Positions 24,638 through 33,675 of a DNA stretch of 64,000 nucleotides are shown one piece after another. Numbering within the stretch: the stretch's first letter is position 1; every line of letters starts with the position of its first letter. The notes under the pieces are model-generated. The model was not told where the DNA came from and did not search any database. It was given only the letters and a program-made list of their open reading frames with translations. Made by a program: the position numbers and the translations under genes. The stretch is taken from assembly GCF_035277725.1 (NCBI RefSeq), contig NZ_DATEJY010000124.1, positions 27,231 through 91,230 of the forward strand, read 5' to 3'. The stretch is from Dyella_B sp035277725 (lineage in GTDB: Bacteria; Pseudomonadota; Gammaproteobacteria; Xanthomonadales; Rhodanobacteraceae).

Positions 24638-26737
24638 TCAAATCGAGCGATCGGCTCCCTTCGCCAACGACCTGATCTTTGAAACTTCAAAATACAAGTC
24701 ACACGTACCGTAGGTCATATGCCTGTATCTCCAGAGCGTGTCTCTGAAGCTGTCCGCCCCTGTTACTTCGTCCAGGAAAATTAAGAGCTGGGGCACGCTC
24801 ACGAACCAACAGTTAAAAAAGGGCTGATGGACCTCAGCTTTACCATCGTACGCCTTCGAAAACTGTTCTCTAATCTCCCCTAGCGCTTCGTTCATCTCTT
24901 TGAAGCGCTTGGCGTAGCTCACATCTTTTGAGTTGAACTCAACCCTGAGCGTAGCTTCCAAGAAGTGCTTCAACATTATCCGATCCTGGAAGCTGCCAAA
25001 GTCCATCAATCCGACGGCAACTCTCTCGACACCGCGTCCGTCAAGCGAAAGATGATGCCGCATTATGTCGCGTGTGAGGTCCAACGATCCGGCTTGGACA
25101 ATACGTAGCTCATGCCACCCGAGTTGGGCCTGTGCCGCGAGCAAACTTCCGGCAAGATCCAATAAAAGATCAGCATCCGAGCCGGCCCTAGCCCGCCGAG
25201 TCAAAGATTTCTTTTTCAGTTCCATGAAGACTAAATCTTTCGATGTTATTGCGACTAAATCGCACTCACCTTCCTCGCCAGCCAGACTATAGCTGCCGCT
25301 CACTGATGGAACGCCATGGCCCGCGAGTTCCGCTTGGATAAAGCCTTCAACAGCCAATCCAACTTTCTTGTCGAATTCGTGACAATGGTCTCGCAAAGAT
25401 GTCATTAGTGCTTCTAGATATCCCCAGCCGCACATTGACCGATCAACTATCAGATAGCGACCTCCCGAGCGCCGAATGAGCGGCTTGAGGTAAAAGTCTG
25501 CGCCTCTTGCTCTATCCGTTGGCATCGGTGCGTCTGTCGGCCGAGAGAACTTCTGATTTGGCCCTTCTAGGGGATGGGACAGCACGTCACGAAGGAAAGT
25601 AGTTACTCTATTTCCGGGAATATGCCGAAGAGCTCGCTTAATATTTGCTTCTTCTACGATTACTGGCCCTCGGACGTCATGCATTGGATCCACAAGATGA
25701 CCGATTACGTCGAAGGCATCATCTAGCGACCATCCCCCAGGGGTGATAGCGCCACCATCTAAAAACGCAAGCGCTCCTCGGCAAAGCTTCAACACATCCG
25801 AACTTCGCAACTGTGGAAATCGAAAGATTGAATCGTAAAGCGCTTGTTCCTGGAGGAATTTTATTAGGCCCGTTGCATCAAAACCAAACCAAGCAGAATG
25901 GGTGTATGGCTGGACATCAATGACTGCAGCATATCCTGTGACTAGCTTCAACAGTCTAGGCCAGTGGCTATCAAAATTTAAATATGGCTTCCTCCCATCA
26001 ATATGCTTAACTGCGAGCTGAAGTAGATAACCCCAAGGAACTTGAGGCGCACCTCCTCCCGTCACAGAGATATTGGGAACGATATGATATCTCTGCATGT
26101 CAGCATCATAGACCGGCGATATAAATTCAAAGATTTTTCTAGCTAGGTTGAGCCCTCCAAGTTGAGATACGAGCTTCTCTATTTCTGCGACTAACGCAGT
26201 TTCTGCCGCATCTTCCAAACCAATGAAATCAGGAGCCAACCGGATACCGTACCCGAGGCTATCGAGAAACTTACCGGCTCTCGCCACAGCAAATTCACGC
26301 GCATAAATTTGCTCGTTATTTGTCTGCCTCCAATTGCTTACTTCAATGTGATCCCGCGCCGCCCGGATTGCAGCCCTCCAATCATTTGGGCCTTCACAAT
26401 TTCTCGTTTCATTACCACGCAGCGCATCCTGAAGGTGGCTGATAACCTCAAAATAGGGATCTAGCGCCACACCGCGAATAACGTGCTCTCTAATTAGATC
26501 CGCCTTGAGCGTCCGGCAAAGACGCCACGCTTCTGAACGACTACTGATAAAGCTGCTTCGGATGCGTTCGTAGAGTGCATCCGAAACCGTATTGAGCTGG
26601 TGAACGGTGGTTTGAAAATCTAAACCGACATATGCGTAAAGGCGCTCCAGATCACCCCCGCAACCCTCAATAAGGGACGGCGTTGCGTCAACAATTCCGC
26701 GAATTTCCTGAAGCTCCATATCCCGTACCCCTGTCAC
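24638..26737 (-). CDS. Large accessory protein with PD-(D/E)XK-like motif
   Basis: A 699-residue protein on the opposite strand to the tail operon, with visibly lower GC than its neighbours. Residues about 485-510 read GEEGECDLVAITSKD, then LVFMELKKKS: D493-x12-E506-L-K508 after beta-strand-like segments, the signature of PD-(D/E)XK nucleases. The long N-terminal part has no motif I can name, and no helicase or ATPase P-loop is seen. It is inserted between S and the V late promoter. It is probably a phage-borne defence or exclusion gene; that is inference. Starts at 26737 or 26719. Confidence 0.7.
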   Translation of the reverse strand: MTGVRDMELQEIRGIVDATPSLIEGCGGDLERLYAYVGLDFQTTVHQLNTVSDALYERIRSSFISSRSEAWRLCRTLKADLIREHVIRGVALDPYFEVISHLQDALRGNETRNCEGPNDWRAAIRAARDHIEVSNWRQTNNEQIYAREFAVARAGKFLDSLGYGIRLAPDFIGLEDAAETALVAEIEKLVSQLGGLNLARKIFEFISPVYDADMQRYHIVPNISVTGGGAPQVPWGYLLQLAVKHIDGRKPYLNFDSHWPRLLKLVTGYAAVIDVQPYTHSAWFGFDATGLIKFLQEQALYDSIFRFPQLRSSDVLKLCRGALAFLDGGAITPGGWSLDDAFDVIGHLVDPMHDVRGPVIVEEANIKRALRHIPGNRVTTFLRDVLSHPLEGPNQKFSRPTDAPMPTDRARGADFYLKPLIRRSGGRYLIVDRSMCGWGYLEALMTSLRDHCHEFDKKVGLAVEGFIQAELAGHGVPSVSGSYSLAGEEGECDLVAITSKDLVFMELKKKSLTRRARAGSDADLLLDLAGSLLAAQAQLGWHELRIVQAGSLDLTRDIMRHHLSLDGRGVERVAVGLMDFGSFQDRIMLKHFLEATLRVEFNSKDVSYAKRFKEMNEALGEIREQFSKAYDGKAEVHQPFFNCWFVSVPQLLIFLDEVTGADSFRDTLWRYRHMTYGTCDLYFEVSKIRSLAKGADRSI

Positions 26738-26788
26738 GCTTATCTAGCGATGGTCAAATAATAGGAGCATCGGCTACTCCAGTGAATT

Positions 26789-26812
26789 GTTCTGCGTTGC
26801 GCAATACAGAAC
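26789..26812. promoter_or_regulatory. Putative Ogr site for the V late promoter
   Basis: The same GTTCTG-N12-CAGAAC dyad as at 17765, just upstream of gene V. Its retention between the reverse-strand accessory gene and V shows how V-W-J... stay under late control after the insertion. Confidence 0.7.
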
Positions 26813-26848
26813 GAACTACAGCTGCGCGTTGGCATCTATGTCCGCAGC

Positions 26849-27442
26849 ATGCTGAACATGCCCGATGACATCCTGCGCCAACTCGCCAACCTGATCCGCT
26901 TCGGCACGGTGCAAGCCGTCGCCGGTAAGCGCGTGCAGGTCCAAGTCGGCGGTTTGCTCACGCGCCCAATTCCATGGCTATCCGCGCGCGCCGGCAAAAC
27001 CAAGACATGGTCGCCGCCGGATATCGGCGAGCAAGTCCTGGTGCTCTCGCCCAATGGTGACTTGGGTGCAGCCATTGCGATCGGCGGCATCTTTTGCGAC
27101 GCCTTCGACATTCCCGACGACGCCAACGCCAACACGGTCGTCATGGCCTTCGGCGATGGTGCGGTGTTGCTCTATGACCAGGCCGCGCATCTCCTCAAGG
27201 GAAAGCTGCCCGCCACGGGTCGCGTGGAAATCACCGCGCCAGGCGGCTTCACCTTGACCGGCAATGTGGACATTGACGGTCAGCTCAGCGTGTCGCACGC
27301 GGCGACCTTCGAGCAAACCGTTCACGCCCGGCAGGACGTCACCAGCGACGCAGACGTCAAGGCCGGCAACATCAGCCTCACCAATCACCCGCACGGCTTG
27401 GTGAAGAGCGGCACTGACACAAGCGGGAAGCCACTGCCATGA
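26849..27442 (+). CDS. V: Baseplate spike protein gpV
   Basis: A 197-residue P2 gpV homologue (211): an OB-fold like N-terminal half (GTVQAVAGKRVQVQVGGLLT), then a beta-helix region, ending with the NHPHGLVKSGTDTSGKP tail. It pierces the outer membrane. ATG 26849 or 26858 are both possible; neither has a strong RBS. Confidence 0.93.
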   Translation: MLNMPDDILRQLANLIRFGTVQAVAGKRVQVQVGGLLTRPIPWLSARAGKTKTWSPPDIGEQVLVLSPNGDLGAAIAIGGIFCDAFDIPDDANANTVVMAFGDGAVLLYDQAAHLLKGKLPATGRVEITAPGGFTLTGNVDIDGQLSVSHAATFEQTVHARQDVTSDADVKAGNISLTNHPHGLVKSGTDTSGKPLP

Positions 27443-27798
27443 TGGGCATGGACGCACGCACCGGCAAAGCCTTGAATGGCGACGCGCACCTGGCGCAGTC
27501 CATCGCCGACATTCTTTCCACGCCCGTGGGCACGCGCCTTATGCGCCGCGACTACGGCAGCCGTGTTCCAGACCTGATCGACGCACCGGCCAATGCCGCC
27601 ACGCGTGTGCAGCTCTACGCGGCGACCGCCACCGCGCTGATGCGCTGGGAGCCACGCATTACGGTGAAGCGTGTTGCGCTGTCCGTGGTCGATGCAATGG
27701 CCGGCCGCTGGGTGCTGGACCTGATGGGTACTCGCGCCGACACGGGCGCCGCGGTGGAGCTGTCCGTCCCTGTCACGCTGCCCGGAGCGCGCGCATGA
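27439..27798 (+). CDS. W: Baseplate protein gpW (gp25-like)
   Basis: A 119-residue gp25-type baseplate wedge protein, with ILSTPVGTRLMRRDYGSRVPDLID near residue 30 as the family signature. It overlaps V and J by four bases each. Confidence 0.94.
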   Translation: MMGMDARTGKALNGDAHLAQSIADILSTPVGTRLMRRDYGSRVPDLIDAPANAATRVQLYAATATALMRWEPRITVKRVALSVVDAMAGRWVLDLMGTRADTGAAVELSVPVTLPGARA

Positions 27799-28679
27799 CG
27801 GACGCCATCCAGCTCAATCAGCTCCCGCTGCCGGATGTCGTGGAATCGCTCGATTACGAGGCGATTCTCGCGATGGCCGAAAACCGCATGACGCAGCTTT
27901 GGCCCGCCTACACCGCCACGGTGGAATCGGACCCGATCCGCAAGAATCTTCAGGTGCTCGCATACATCGTGCTGCAGGAGCGCCAAAAGAAAAACGACGA
28001 TGCGCGCGCGTGCTTCTTGCCCACGGCACGCGGCAAGGACCTGGACAACTGGGCGGCCAACCTTGGCGTGAAACGTCTGCTGATCAGCCCGGCCATTCCC
28101 GAAAAGGGTATCGCGGCCGTCTACGAGTCCGACGACGATCTCCTGTACCGCTGCCAGCTTGCGCCGTCCGGTTACTCCACCGCCGGCCCGGCCGATGCCT
28201 ACGAATTTCTGGCGCGCAGTGCGTCCGGCCAGGTGCTCGATGCCAAGGTCACCAGCCCTGAACCCGGCACGGTGGTGGTGTCGGTCATGGCACGCGATGG
28301 CGATGGCACACCCTGGCCGGAACTGCTGCAAACCGTCACCGACTACATCACAGTGAAAACGCGGCGCCTGCTCACCGACAAGGTCATCGTGCAGGCGGTG
28401 GTGAGCCGTCCTTTCGCCCTGGCCGCACGGCTCCTGTTCTTTGCCGGTCCCGATTCGGATGTGGTGCTGCAGGCGGCGAAAGACAGCGTGGCCAAGTACC
28501 TCGCCGAGTCGCGCCGTATCGGCCGCAACATCACGCTCTCCGGTCTCTATGCCGCGCTAAAAGTGCCCGGCGTGGAAGACGTCCTCGACCTGACACCGAA
28601 CGCCACGCTCGTGGTGAGCGACACCGAAGCGGCCTACTGCACCCGCGTGACGATCACGCCGGGAGGCGTGGGTGAATAA
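27795..28679 (+). CDS. J: Baseplate protein gpJ
   Basis: A 294-residue baseplate J protein (P2 302): NQLPLPDVVESLDYEAIL at the start, DDLLYRCQLAPSGYSTAGP and SGLYAALKVPGVEDVLDL later. It forms the baseplate edge with W and I. Confidence 0.94.
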   Translation: MTDAIQLNQLPLPDVVESLDYEAILAMAENRMTQLWPAYTATVESDPIRKNLQVLAYIVLQERQKKNDDARACFLPTARGKDLDNWAANLGVKRLLISPAIPEKGIAAVYESDDDLLYRCQLAPSGYSTAGPADAYEFLARSASGQVLDAKVTSPEPGTVVVSVMARDGDGTPWPELLQTVTDYITVKTRRLLTDKVIVQAVVSRPFALAARLLFFAGPDSDVVLQAAKDSVAKYLAESRRIGRNITLSGLYAALKVPGVEDVLDLTPNATLVVSDTEAAYCTRVTITPGGVGE

Positions 28680-29214
28680 TCTTCTGCCGCCCAACGCCAC
28701 GCCGATGGAACGCGCGTTCGCACAGGTCTGCGCGGATCTGCTCGGCTTCGAGACATCCCTGGCCACGCTCGCCAATCCCGACACGATCCCGGCCAAGTTC
28801 CTGCCATGGCTTGCCTGGTCGCTCGGTGTGCGCAGTTGGAAGCCGTACTGGTCCGAAGCCGTCAAGCGCATGCGCGTGCGCCACGCGCTCGCCATCGCGC
28901 GTCAGCAAGGCACCGCGCAATCGGTGGAGGATGTGGTCGCGTCCTTTGGCGGTCACGTCGTGGTGCGCCCGTGGTTCGAGCAGGAACCCGAAGGCGAGCC
29001 GTACACCTTCCAACTGACCTTAACGCTGACGGATGACGCGCAGGACACCTCCGCGGCGTTTGTCGATGACGTCATCGCTGAAGTCAGCCGCACGAAATCC
29101 GCGCGCGACCACTTCACGTTTACCCAAGGGCTCAACGCCCGCGCGAGCGTGGGCGTGATCGCCACCGGCCGCGCGGTGGCGTATGCGCACCTTCAATTCG
29201 CGGGAGCCGTCTAA
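28672..29214 (+). CDS. I: Tail protein gpI
   Basis: A 180-residue P2 gpI homologue (176), starting at GTG 28672 within the end of J. LLPPNATPMERAF near the start and LPWLAWSLGVRSWKPYWSEAVKR are typical. It anchors the fibres to the baseplate. Confidence 0.93.
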   Translation: MNNLLPPNATPMERAFAQVCADLLGFETSLATLANPDTIPAKFLPWLAWSLGVRSWKPYWSEAVKRMRVRHALAIARQQGTAQSVEDVVASFGGHVVVRPWFEQEPEGEPYTFQLTLTLTDDAQDTSAAFVDDVIAEVSRTKSARDHFTFTQGLNARASVGVIATGRAVAYAHLQFAGAV

Positions 29215-29215
29215 C

Positions 29216-30685
29216 GTGGCCGCTTTACTGTTCTCCATCACCGACGCCGGCCGCGCCGCGCTGCGCAACGCCCAAGGCGATGGCACCAACGCCGTGCGCA
29301 TCGCGTACGCCACGGTCACCGCGAGCGCCTTCCCATCGGGCCAACCGGTGCCGGATGAAATCAAACGCATCGCGTCGATTGCCGGCGGCGCGACGGCGGC
29401 GGACACGATCCACGTCACGATCAGCGACGCGAGCAAAGACGTCTACAGCGTGCGCGGCTTCGGGTTTTATCTCGCGGACGGGACGCTGTTTGCGTCCTAC
29501 GGCCAAGCCGACGTCATCGTGGAAAAATCCGCCGGTGCCGTGATGCTGCTTGCGTGCGACGTGCAGTTCGCATCGGTATCGGCCAGTCAAATCACGTTCG
29601 GCGATACCACCTTCGTCAATCCTGCCGCCACCACCGACACACTCGGCGTCGTGAAGCTCGCCAGCGACGACGAGGCGAAGGCCGGGCGCGACGCGCAAAA
29701 GGCGCTGACGTCCACCAACCTGCTGGCCGCCTTGAATACACGGCTCGGCAACGGCGCACCGACCGATTACGCGAAACGGCTGTTGGCCATCGCGACCAAT
29801 GCGGACTTTCTCAACACCATCGGCCCGACCTTTCCGCCATCCAAGCACACACATGCGATGGATGATGTGGTCGGCCTGGTCGCCGCACTCGCCGCCAAGC
29901 TCGATGCACGCGTGCGTTACGTGCCGGGGCAAATCATCGTCACCGCTGGCCAACAAGCACCGCCCTACACGCTGCTGTGCAACGGTGCCGCCATCTCACG
30001 TACACAGTACGCCGATCTCTTCGCCGCCATCGGCACCACCTACGGTGCGGGTGATGGGGTGACCACGTTCAACGTGCCACGCCTTGGCGAAGGCACGGTG
30101 ATCAAGGCCACCCTCGATGCCAGCAAGGTGGGCACGTACAGCGCCGGTGCGTTGCTGACGCACACGCACGGCGCGAGCGCCGCGACGGCCGGTGATCACG
30201 CTCACACCGTGACGCTCACGGCCGGCGGCAGCCACAGTCACGGGGCGAGTGCGAGCGGTGTGGGGGACCACGCCCACGGTGCGTGGACGGATGGACAAGG
30301 CAACCACGCGCACAGCGGTTCCACCGACGCGCAAGGCCAACACTCCCACGTCACGCTCAACAACCTGTTTGGCGACGGCTCGGGATCGAGCTACGTCGGC
30401 GGCGGTGGTCCTGCGTTCCGCAGCACGCAGCGGCAAACGAACGACGCCGGCAACCACGCGCACAACTTCGGTACCGACTGGCAAGGCAACCACGGTCACA
30501 ACATCGGCATGAACGGTGCCGGTGCGCACTCGCACACCATCTCGATCGCTGCGGTCGGCGATCACGGTCACAGCGCGACGCTCGCCAACGGCGGCAGCCA
30601 CAGCCACACGCTCACCATCGCCGCAGCCGGCGGCAGCGACAACCTCGCCGCCGGTACGCACATGTTCCATTTCATCGCTTACTGA
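29216..30685 (+). CDS. H: Tail fibre protein with HxH repeats (gpH)
   Basis: About 489 residues from GTG 29216. The N-terminal 160 residues are the conserved P2-like fibre base, then a collar-like domain (LLCNGAAISRTQYADLFAAIGTTYGAGDG, then FNVPRL). The C-terminal 170 residues contain about 11 HxH motifs spaced about 11-15 residues apart. HxH motifs in the T4 long-fibre tip bind iron, so a metal-bound fibre tip is likely. It determines host range. Confidence 0.9.
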   Translation: MAALLFSITDAGRAALRNAQGDGTNAVRIAYATVTASAFPSGQPVPDEIKRIASIAGGATAADTIHVTISDASKDVYSVRGFGFYLADGTLFASYGQADVIVEKSAGAVMLLACDVQFASVSASQITFGDTTFVNPAATTDTLGVVKLASDDEAKAGRDAQKALTSTNLLAALNTRLGNGAPTDYAKRLLAIATNADFLNTIGPTFPPSKHTHAMDDVVGLVAALAAKLDARVRYVPGQIIVTAGQQAPPYTLLCNGAAISRTQYADLFAAIGTTYGAGDGVTTFNVPRLGEGTVIKATLDASKVGTYSAGALLTHTHGASAATAGDHAHTVTLTAGGSHSHGASASGVGDHAHGAWTDGQGNHAHSGSTDAQGQHSHVTLNNLFGDGSGSSYVGGGGPAFRSTQRQTNDAGNHAHNFGTDWQGNHGHNIGMNGAGAHSHTISIAAVGDHGHSATLANGGSHSHTLTIAAAGGSDNLAAGTHMFHFIAY

Positions 30686-30698
30686 TTGGAGGTCACGC

Positions 30699-31397
30699 AT
30701 GGATGACAACGACACCTCGTCGCTACCCGCGTCGAAAGCGGCCTACAGCTTCGACGACACCACGCGCGAGTATCTCGGTGTCGTGGAGGTGTTTCTCTCG
30801 CCGCTGGAAGCCACCTATTTCCTGCCGCGCAATGTCGTGGAAATGCCGCCGCCCTCAAAGCTCGGCACGCACGAACGCGCGCGACTCAACCCCGCCGGCA
30901 CAGCGTGGGAGATCGTCCCGGATTTTCGCCGCTGCATGCTGTGGGAGACCGCCACCGGCACCCCGACCGCCAACACCCTCGCGCTCGGCGAGGCGCTGCC
31001 GCCCGGCGTCACGGCCGAACCGCCGCCCGTCCTGCGTAGCGATACACCGCTGACGAATGTGTGGGACGACACGTCGCATACCTGGCGTCAGCTGCCCGAT
31101 TTCAGCCGCACGCCCGTGTGGTCCAAAGCCACCGGGCAGCGCGCGGTACCTCCCCCACCACGCGAGCCATTGCCCGACACGCTCACGACGATGGCACCGC
31201 CTGCCGTGAGCGCACACCAGGCGCCGCAGTGGAACGACCTGCACGAGGGCTGGGGCATCGTCGCGGACTATCGCGGCATCACCTACTGGACCGCTGACGG
31301 CACGCACCACGTCATCGAGGCGCTGGGCGTCGAACCACCGGCCGATGCGCTCACCGCGCCGCCGATCCTCTCCGCGCCCGACGGCAGCGCGGCCTGA
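30699..31397 (+). CDS. Tail fibre-associated protein (gpG position)
   Basis: A 232-residue protein right after the fibre, preceded by GGAGG. It consists of repeated short units of the type N-x-W-x4-TW-x-QLPDF and W-x-D-L-H-E-G-W-G-I-V-A-DY. Position and size suit a fibre assembly chaperone or a small fibre subunit; it is not a recognisable P2 gpG by sequence. Confidence 0.7.
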   Translation: MDDNDTSSLPASKAAYSFDDTTREYLGVVEVFLSPLEATYFLPRNVVEMPPPSKLGTHERARLNPAGTAWEIVPDFRRCMLWETATGTPTANTLALGEALPPGVTAEPPPVLRSDTPLTNVWDDTSHTWRQLPDFSRTPVWSKATGQRAVPPPPREPLPDTLTTMAPPAVSAHQAPQWNDLHEGWGIVADYRGITYWTADGTHHVIEALGVEPPADALTAPPILSAPDGSAA

Positions 31398-31424
31398 TAC
31401 CCCACCACCGACGAGGCTTAATCC

Positions 31425-32606
31425 ATGTCTACGGCTTACCACCACGGCGCGCGGATCGAAGAAACCACCGACGCCCTACTCACTCTGCAAACGGTCTCCA
31501 CCGCCGTGATCGGCATCGTCGTCACCGGCACGGATGCGGACGCCAACCGGTTTCCGCTGGACACACCGGTGCTGCTGACCCAAGCGAAAGACGGCATTGC
31601 CGCCGCCGGCATCAAGGGCACTCTGGCCCGCACGTTGCAGGACATCGACAACCAGGTGCGCTGCCCGGTGATTGTCGTGCGTGTGGCGGAAGGCGAGGAC
31701 GAGAAGAGCACCACCGCCAACGTCATCGGCACCGTCAATGCCCAAGGCCGCTACACGGGCTTGAAAGCCTTGCTGACGGCGGAGCAACGCGTGGGCCTTC
31801 GCCCGCGCCTGATCGGCGCACCGGGCTTGGACACCATGGAGGTGGCGCAGGAGATTGCCATCACCGCGAAGAAGCTCAGCGCCTTCGCCTATGCGTCCTG
31901 CCACGGCTGCACGACGATCACCGAAGCACTCGCCTACCGTAAGCAGTTCAGCGCACGCGAGCTGATGCTGATCTGGCCGGGTTTCACCGGCTTCGACACC
32001 ACGACCAAGACCACCGCGGCGGCGCAGACGATTGCCATCGCGCTGGGCCTGCGTGCGGCCATCGACCAGACCACCGGTTGGCACAAGGTGATTTCCAACG
32101 TACCGGTGAATGGTGTGACTGGCATCAGCGCCGACGTGTACTTCGACTACCTCACCGAAGGCACCGACGCCGACCTCTTGAACGAAGCGGGCATCACCAC
32201 GCTCATCCACCGCAACGGCTTCCGCTTCTGGGGTTCGCGCACGTGCGATGACGGTGACTACATCTTCGAGAGCTACACGCGCTCGGCGCAGATTGTCGCG
32301 GCGACGATCGGCGAAGGCGTGTTCGAGTACAGCGACAAACCCATGCACGCGAGCCTCGTGCGCGATCTGATCGAAGCGATCAACGCCAAGCTGGGTGCCC
32401 TGGTCCGTGAAGGTTTTCTGCTTGGCGCGCGCTGCTGGTTCGATCCGTCGCTTAACGACAAGAGCAACGTCAAGGTCGGCAAGCTGAAACTCTCTTACGA
32501 CTTTACGCCGGTACCGCCGATGGAAGACCTCACCTTGAGGCAGACCTTCACCGACAGCTACATCGCGGACCTCATGACCGCGATCACGGCCACCAACAAC
32601 GCCTAA
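31425..32606 (+). CDS. FI: Tail sheath protein gpFI
   Basis: A 393-residue contractile sheath (P2 FI 396). Typical segments are YHHGARIEETTDALLTLQTVSTAVIGIV near the start, LNEAGITTLIHRNGFRFWGSRTCDD and VKVGKLKLSYDFTPVPPMEDL. It wraps the FII tube. Confidence 0.96.
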   Translation: MSTAYHHGARIEETTDALLTLQTVSTAVIGIVVTGTDADANRFPLDTPVLLTQAKDGIAAAGIKGTLARTLQDIDNQVRCPVIVVRVAEGEDEKSTTANVIGTVNAQGRYTGLKALLTAEQRVGLRPRLIGAPGLDTMEVAQEIAITAKKLSAFAYASCHGCTTITEALAYRKQFSARELMLIWPGFTGFDTTTKTTAAAQTIAIALGLRAAIDQTTGWHKVISNVPVNGVTGISADVYFDYLTEGTDADLLNEAGITTLIHRNGFRFWGSRTCDDGDYIFESYTRSAQIVAATIGEGVFEYSDKPMHASLVRDLIEAINAKLGALVREGFLLGARCWFDPSLNDKSNVKVGKLKLSYDFTPVPPMEDLTLRQTFTDSYIADLMTAITATNNA

Positions 32607-32671
32607 AACTTGCCGGTGGCGACCGCCACCGGCAAGCCCCGGCTTCCCCATGACCATTTGAGGATAGCACC

Positions 32672-33184
32672 ATGGGTTTACCCCGAAAGCTCAAGAACTT
32701 CGACACCTTCCAGAACGGTGAATCGTTCATCGGCCAGGTCAACAGCCTCACGCTCCCCAAGCTCGCGCGCAAGATGGAAGACATCCGCCCCGGCGGCTTG
32801 GATTCGTCCGTCAAGGTCGACATGGGCGGCGAGGCATTGGAGCTGTCGTTCGCCGCCGGTGGCTATTTGCGCAGCGCGTTGCGTCAGTTCGGCGCCACCT
32901 CGGTGGGCGCGGTGCAGTTGCGCTGGGCCGCGGCGTACCAGGCGGACGACACCGGCTTCTATCAGGCGGTGGAAATCGTCGGCCGTGGCCGCTACAGCGA
33001 GATCGACCGCGGCGATGCGAAAACCGGCGAATCGTCGGAAACCAAATTCACCATGCCGCTCGTCTACTACAAGGAAAGCGTCGACGGCGTGGTGCTGTAT
33101 GAAATCGACGTGCTCAACAACATTTACATCGTCGATGGCTTCGACATCCTTGCCGCGCAGCGCGCCGCGATGGGCCATTGGTAA
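32672..33184 (+). CDS. FII: Tail tube protein gpFII
   Basis: A 170-residue major tail tube protein (P2 172): GLPRKLKNFDTFQNGESFIGQVNSLTLPKLARKMEDI, then YYKESVDGVVLYEIDVLNNIYIVDG. It polymerises on the tape measure. Confidence 0.96.
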   Translation: MGLPRKLKNFDTFQNGESFIGQVNSLTLPKLARKMEDIRPGGLDSSVKVDMGGEALELSFAAGGYLRSALRQFGATSVGAVQLRWAAAYQADDTGFYQAVEIVGRGRYSEIDRGDAKTGESSETKFTMPLVYYKESVDGVVLYEIDVLNNIYIVDGFDILAAQRAAMGHW

Positions 33185-33247
33185 TCCCCTTCCCCAGCTT
33201 CGTCCTGACGGGCGCGGCCTCTCCCCTTACGCCAAGGAATTTCCGCT

Positions 33248-33550
33248 ATGAGCGAACGCAAGACCACCGCCACCATCACCTTGGAAGAACCGATCCAGCG
33301 CGGCACCACCACCATCACCGACGTCACCGTGCGCAAGCCCAAATCCGGCGAGCTGCGCGGCACGCAGTTGGTGAACCTGCTGCACATGGACGTCGCCGCG
33401 CTGGAAGTCATCCTGCCGCGCATTACGCAGCCCACCTTGACCAAGGCCGACGTCGCCAACCTGGACCCGGCTGACCTCACCCAATTCGGTGTGGAGGTAT
33501 CCGGTTTTTTGTTGACGAGAGCGAACCGCGAGGGCTACCCCAGCGCGTAG
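33248..33550 (+). CDS. E: Tail assembly protein gpE
   Basis: A 100-residue gpE (P2 91). It carries the slippery heptamer T-TTT-TTG at 33505-33511 in the zero frame, close to its end, allowing the longer E+E' product. Confidence 0.93.
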   Translation: MSERKTTATITLEEPIQRGTTTITDVTVRKPKSGELRGTQLVNLLHMDVAALEVILPRITQPTLTKADVANLDPADLTQFGVEVSGFLLTRANREGYPSA

Positions 33551-33675
33551 AAGACGCGATGGCCGATATCGCGGTGGTGTTCCACTGGGCACCACCGGTG
33601 ATGGATGCGATGGACGTGACCGAATTGATGGACTGGCGCGAGCAGGCGCGCCTTCGCAACGGCGTGGAGGACTGA
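33248..33675 (+). CDS. Tail assembly fusion gpE+E' made by -1 frameshift
   Basis: A -1 slip on T-TTT-TTG (33505-33511) leads into an open frame of 54 codons ending at TGA 33673-33675. It includes AVVFHWAPPVMDAMDVTELMDWREQA, the typical P2 E' tail (FHW ... LTELxxWRExA). The stop overlaps the ATG of the tape measure gene. Such E/E' pairs are tape-measure chaperones, like lambda G/GT. Confidence 0.88.

Noticed and set aside
30160..30660. Apparent tandem DNA repeats
   Set aside because: They reflect the HxH protein repeats of the fibre gene and are not a CRISPR or satellite array; unit lengths vary and third positions differ.
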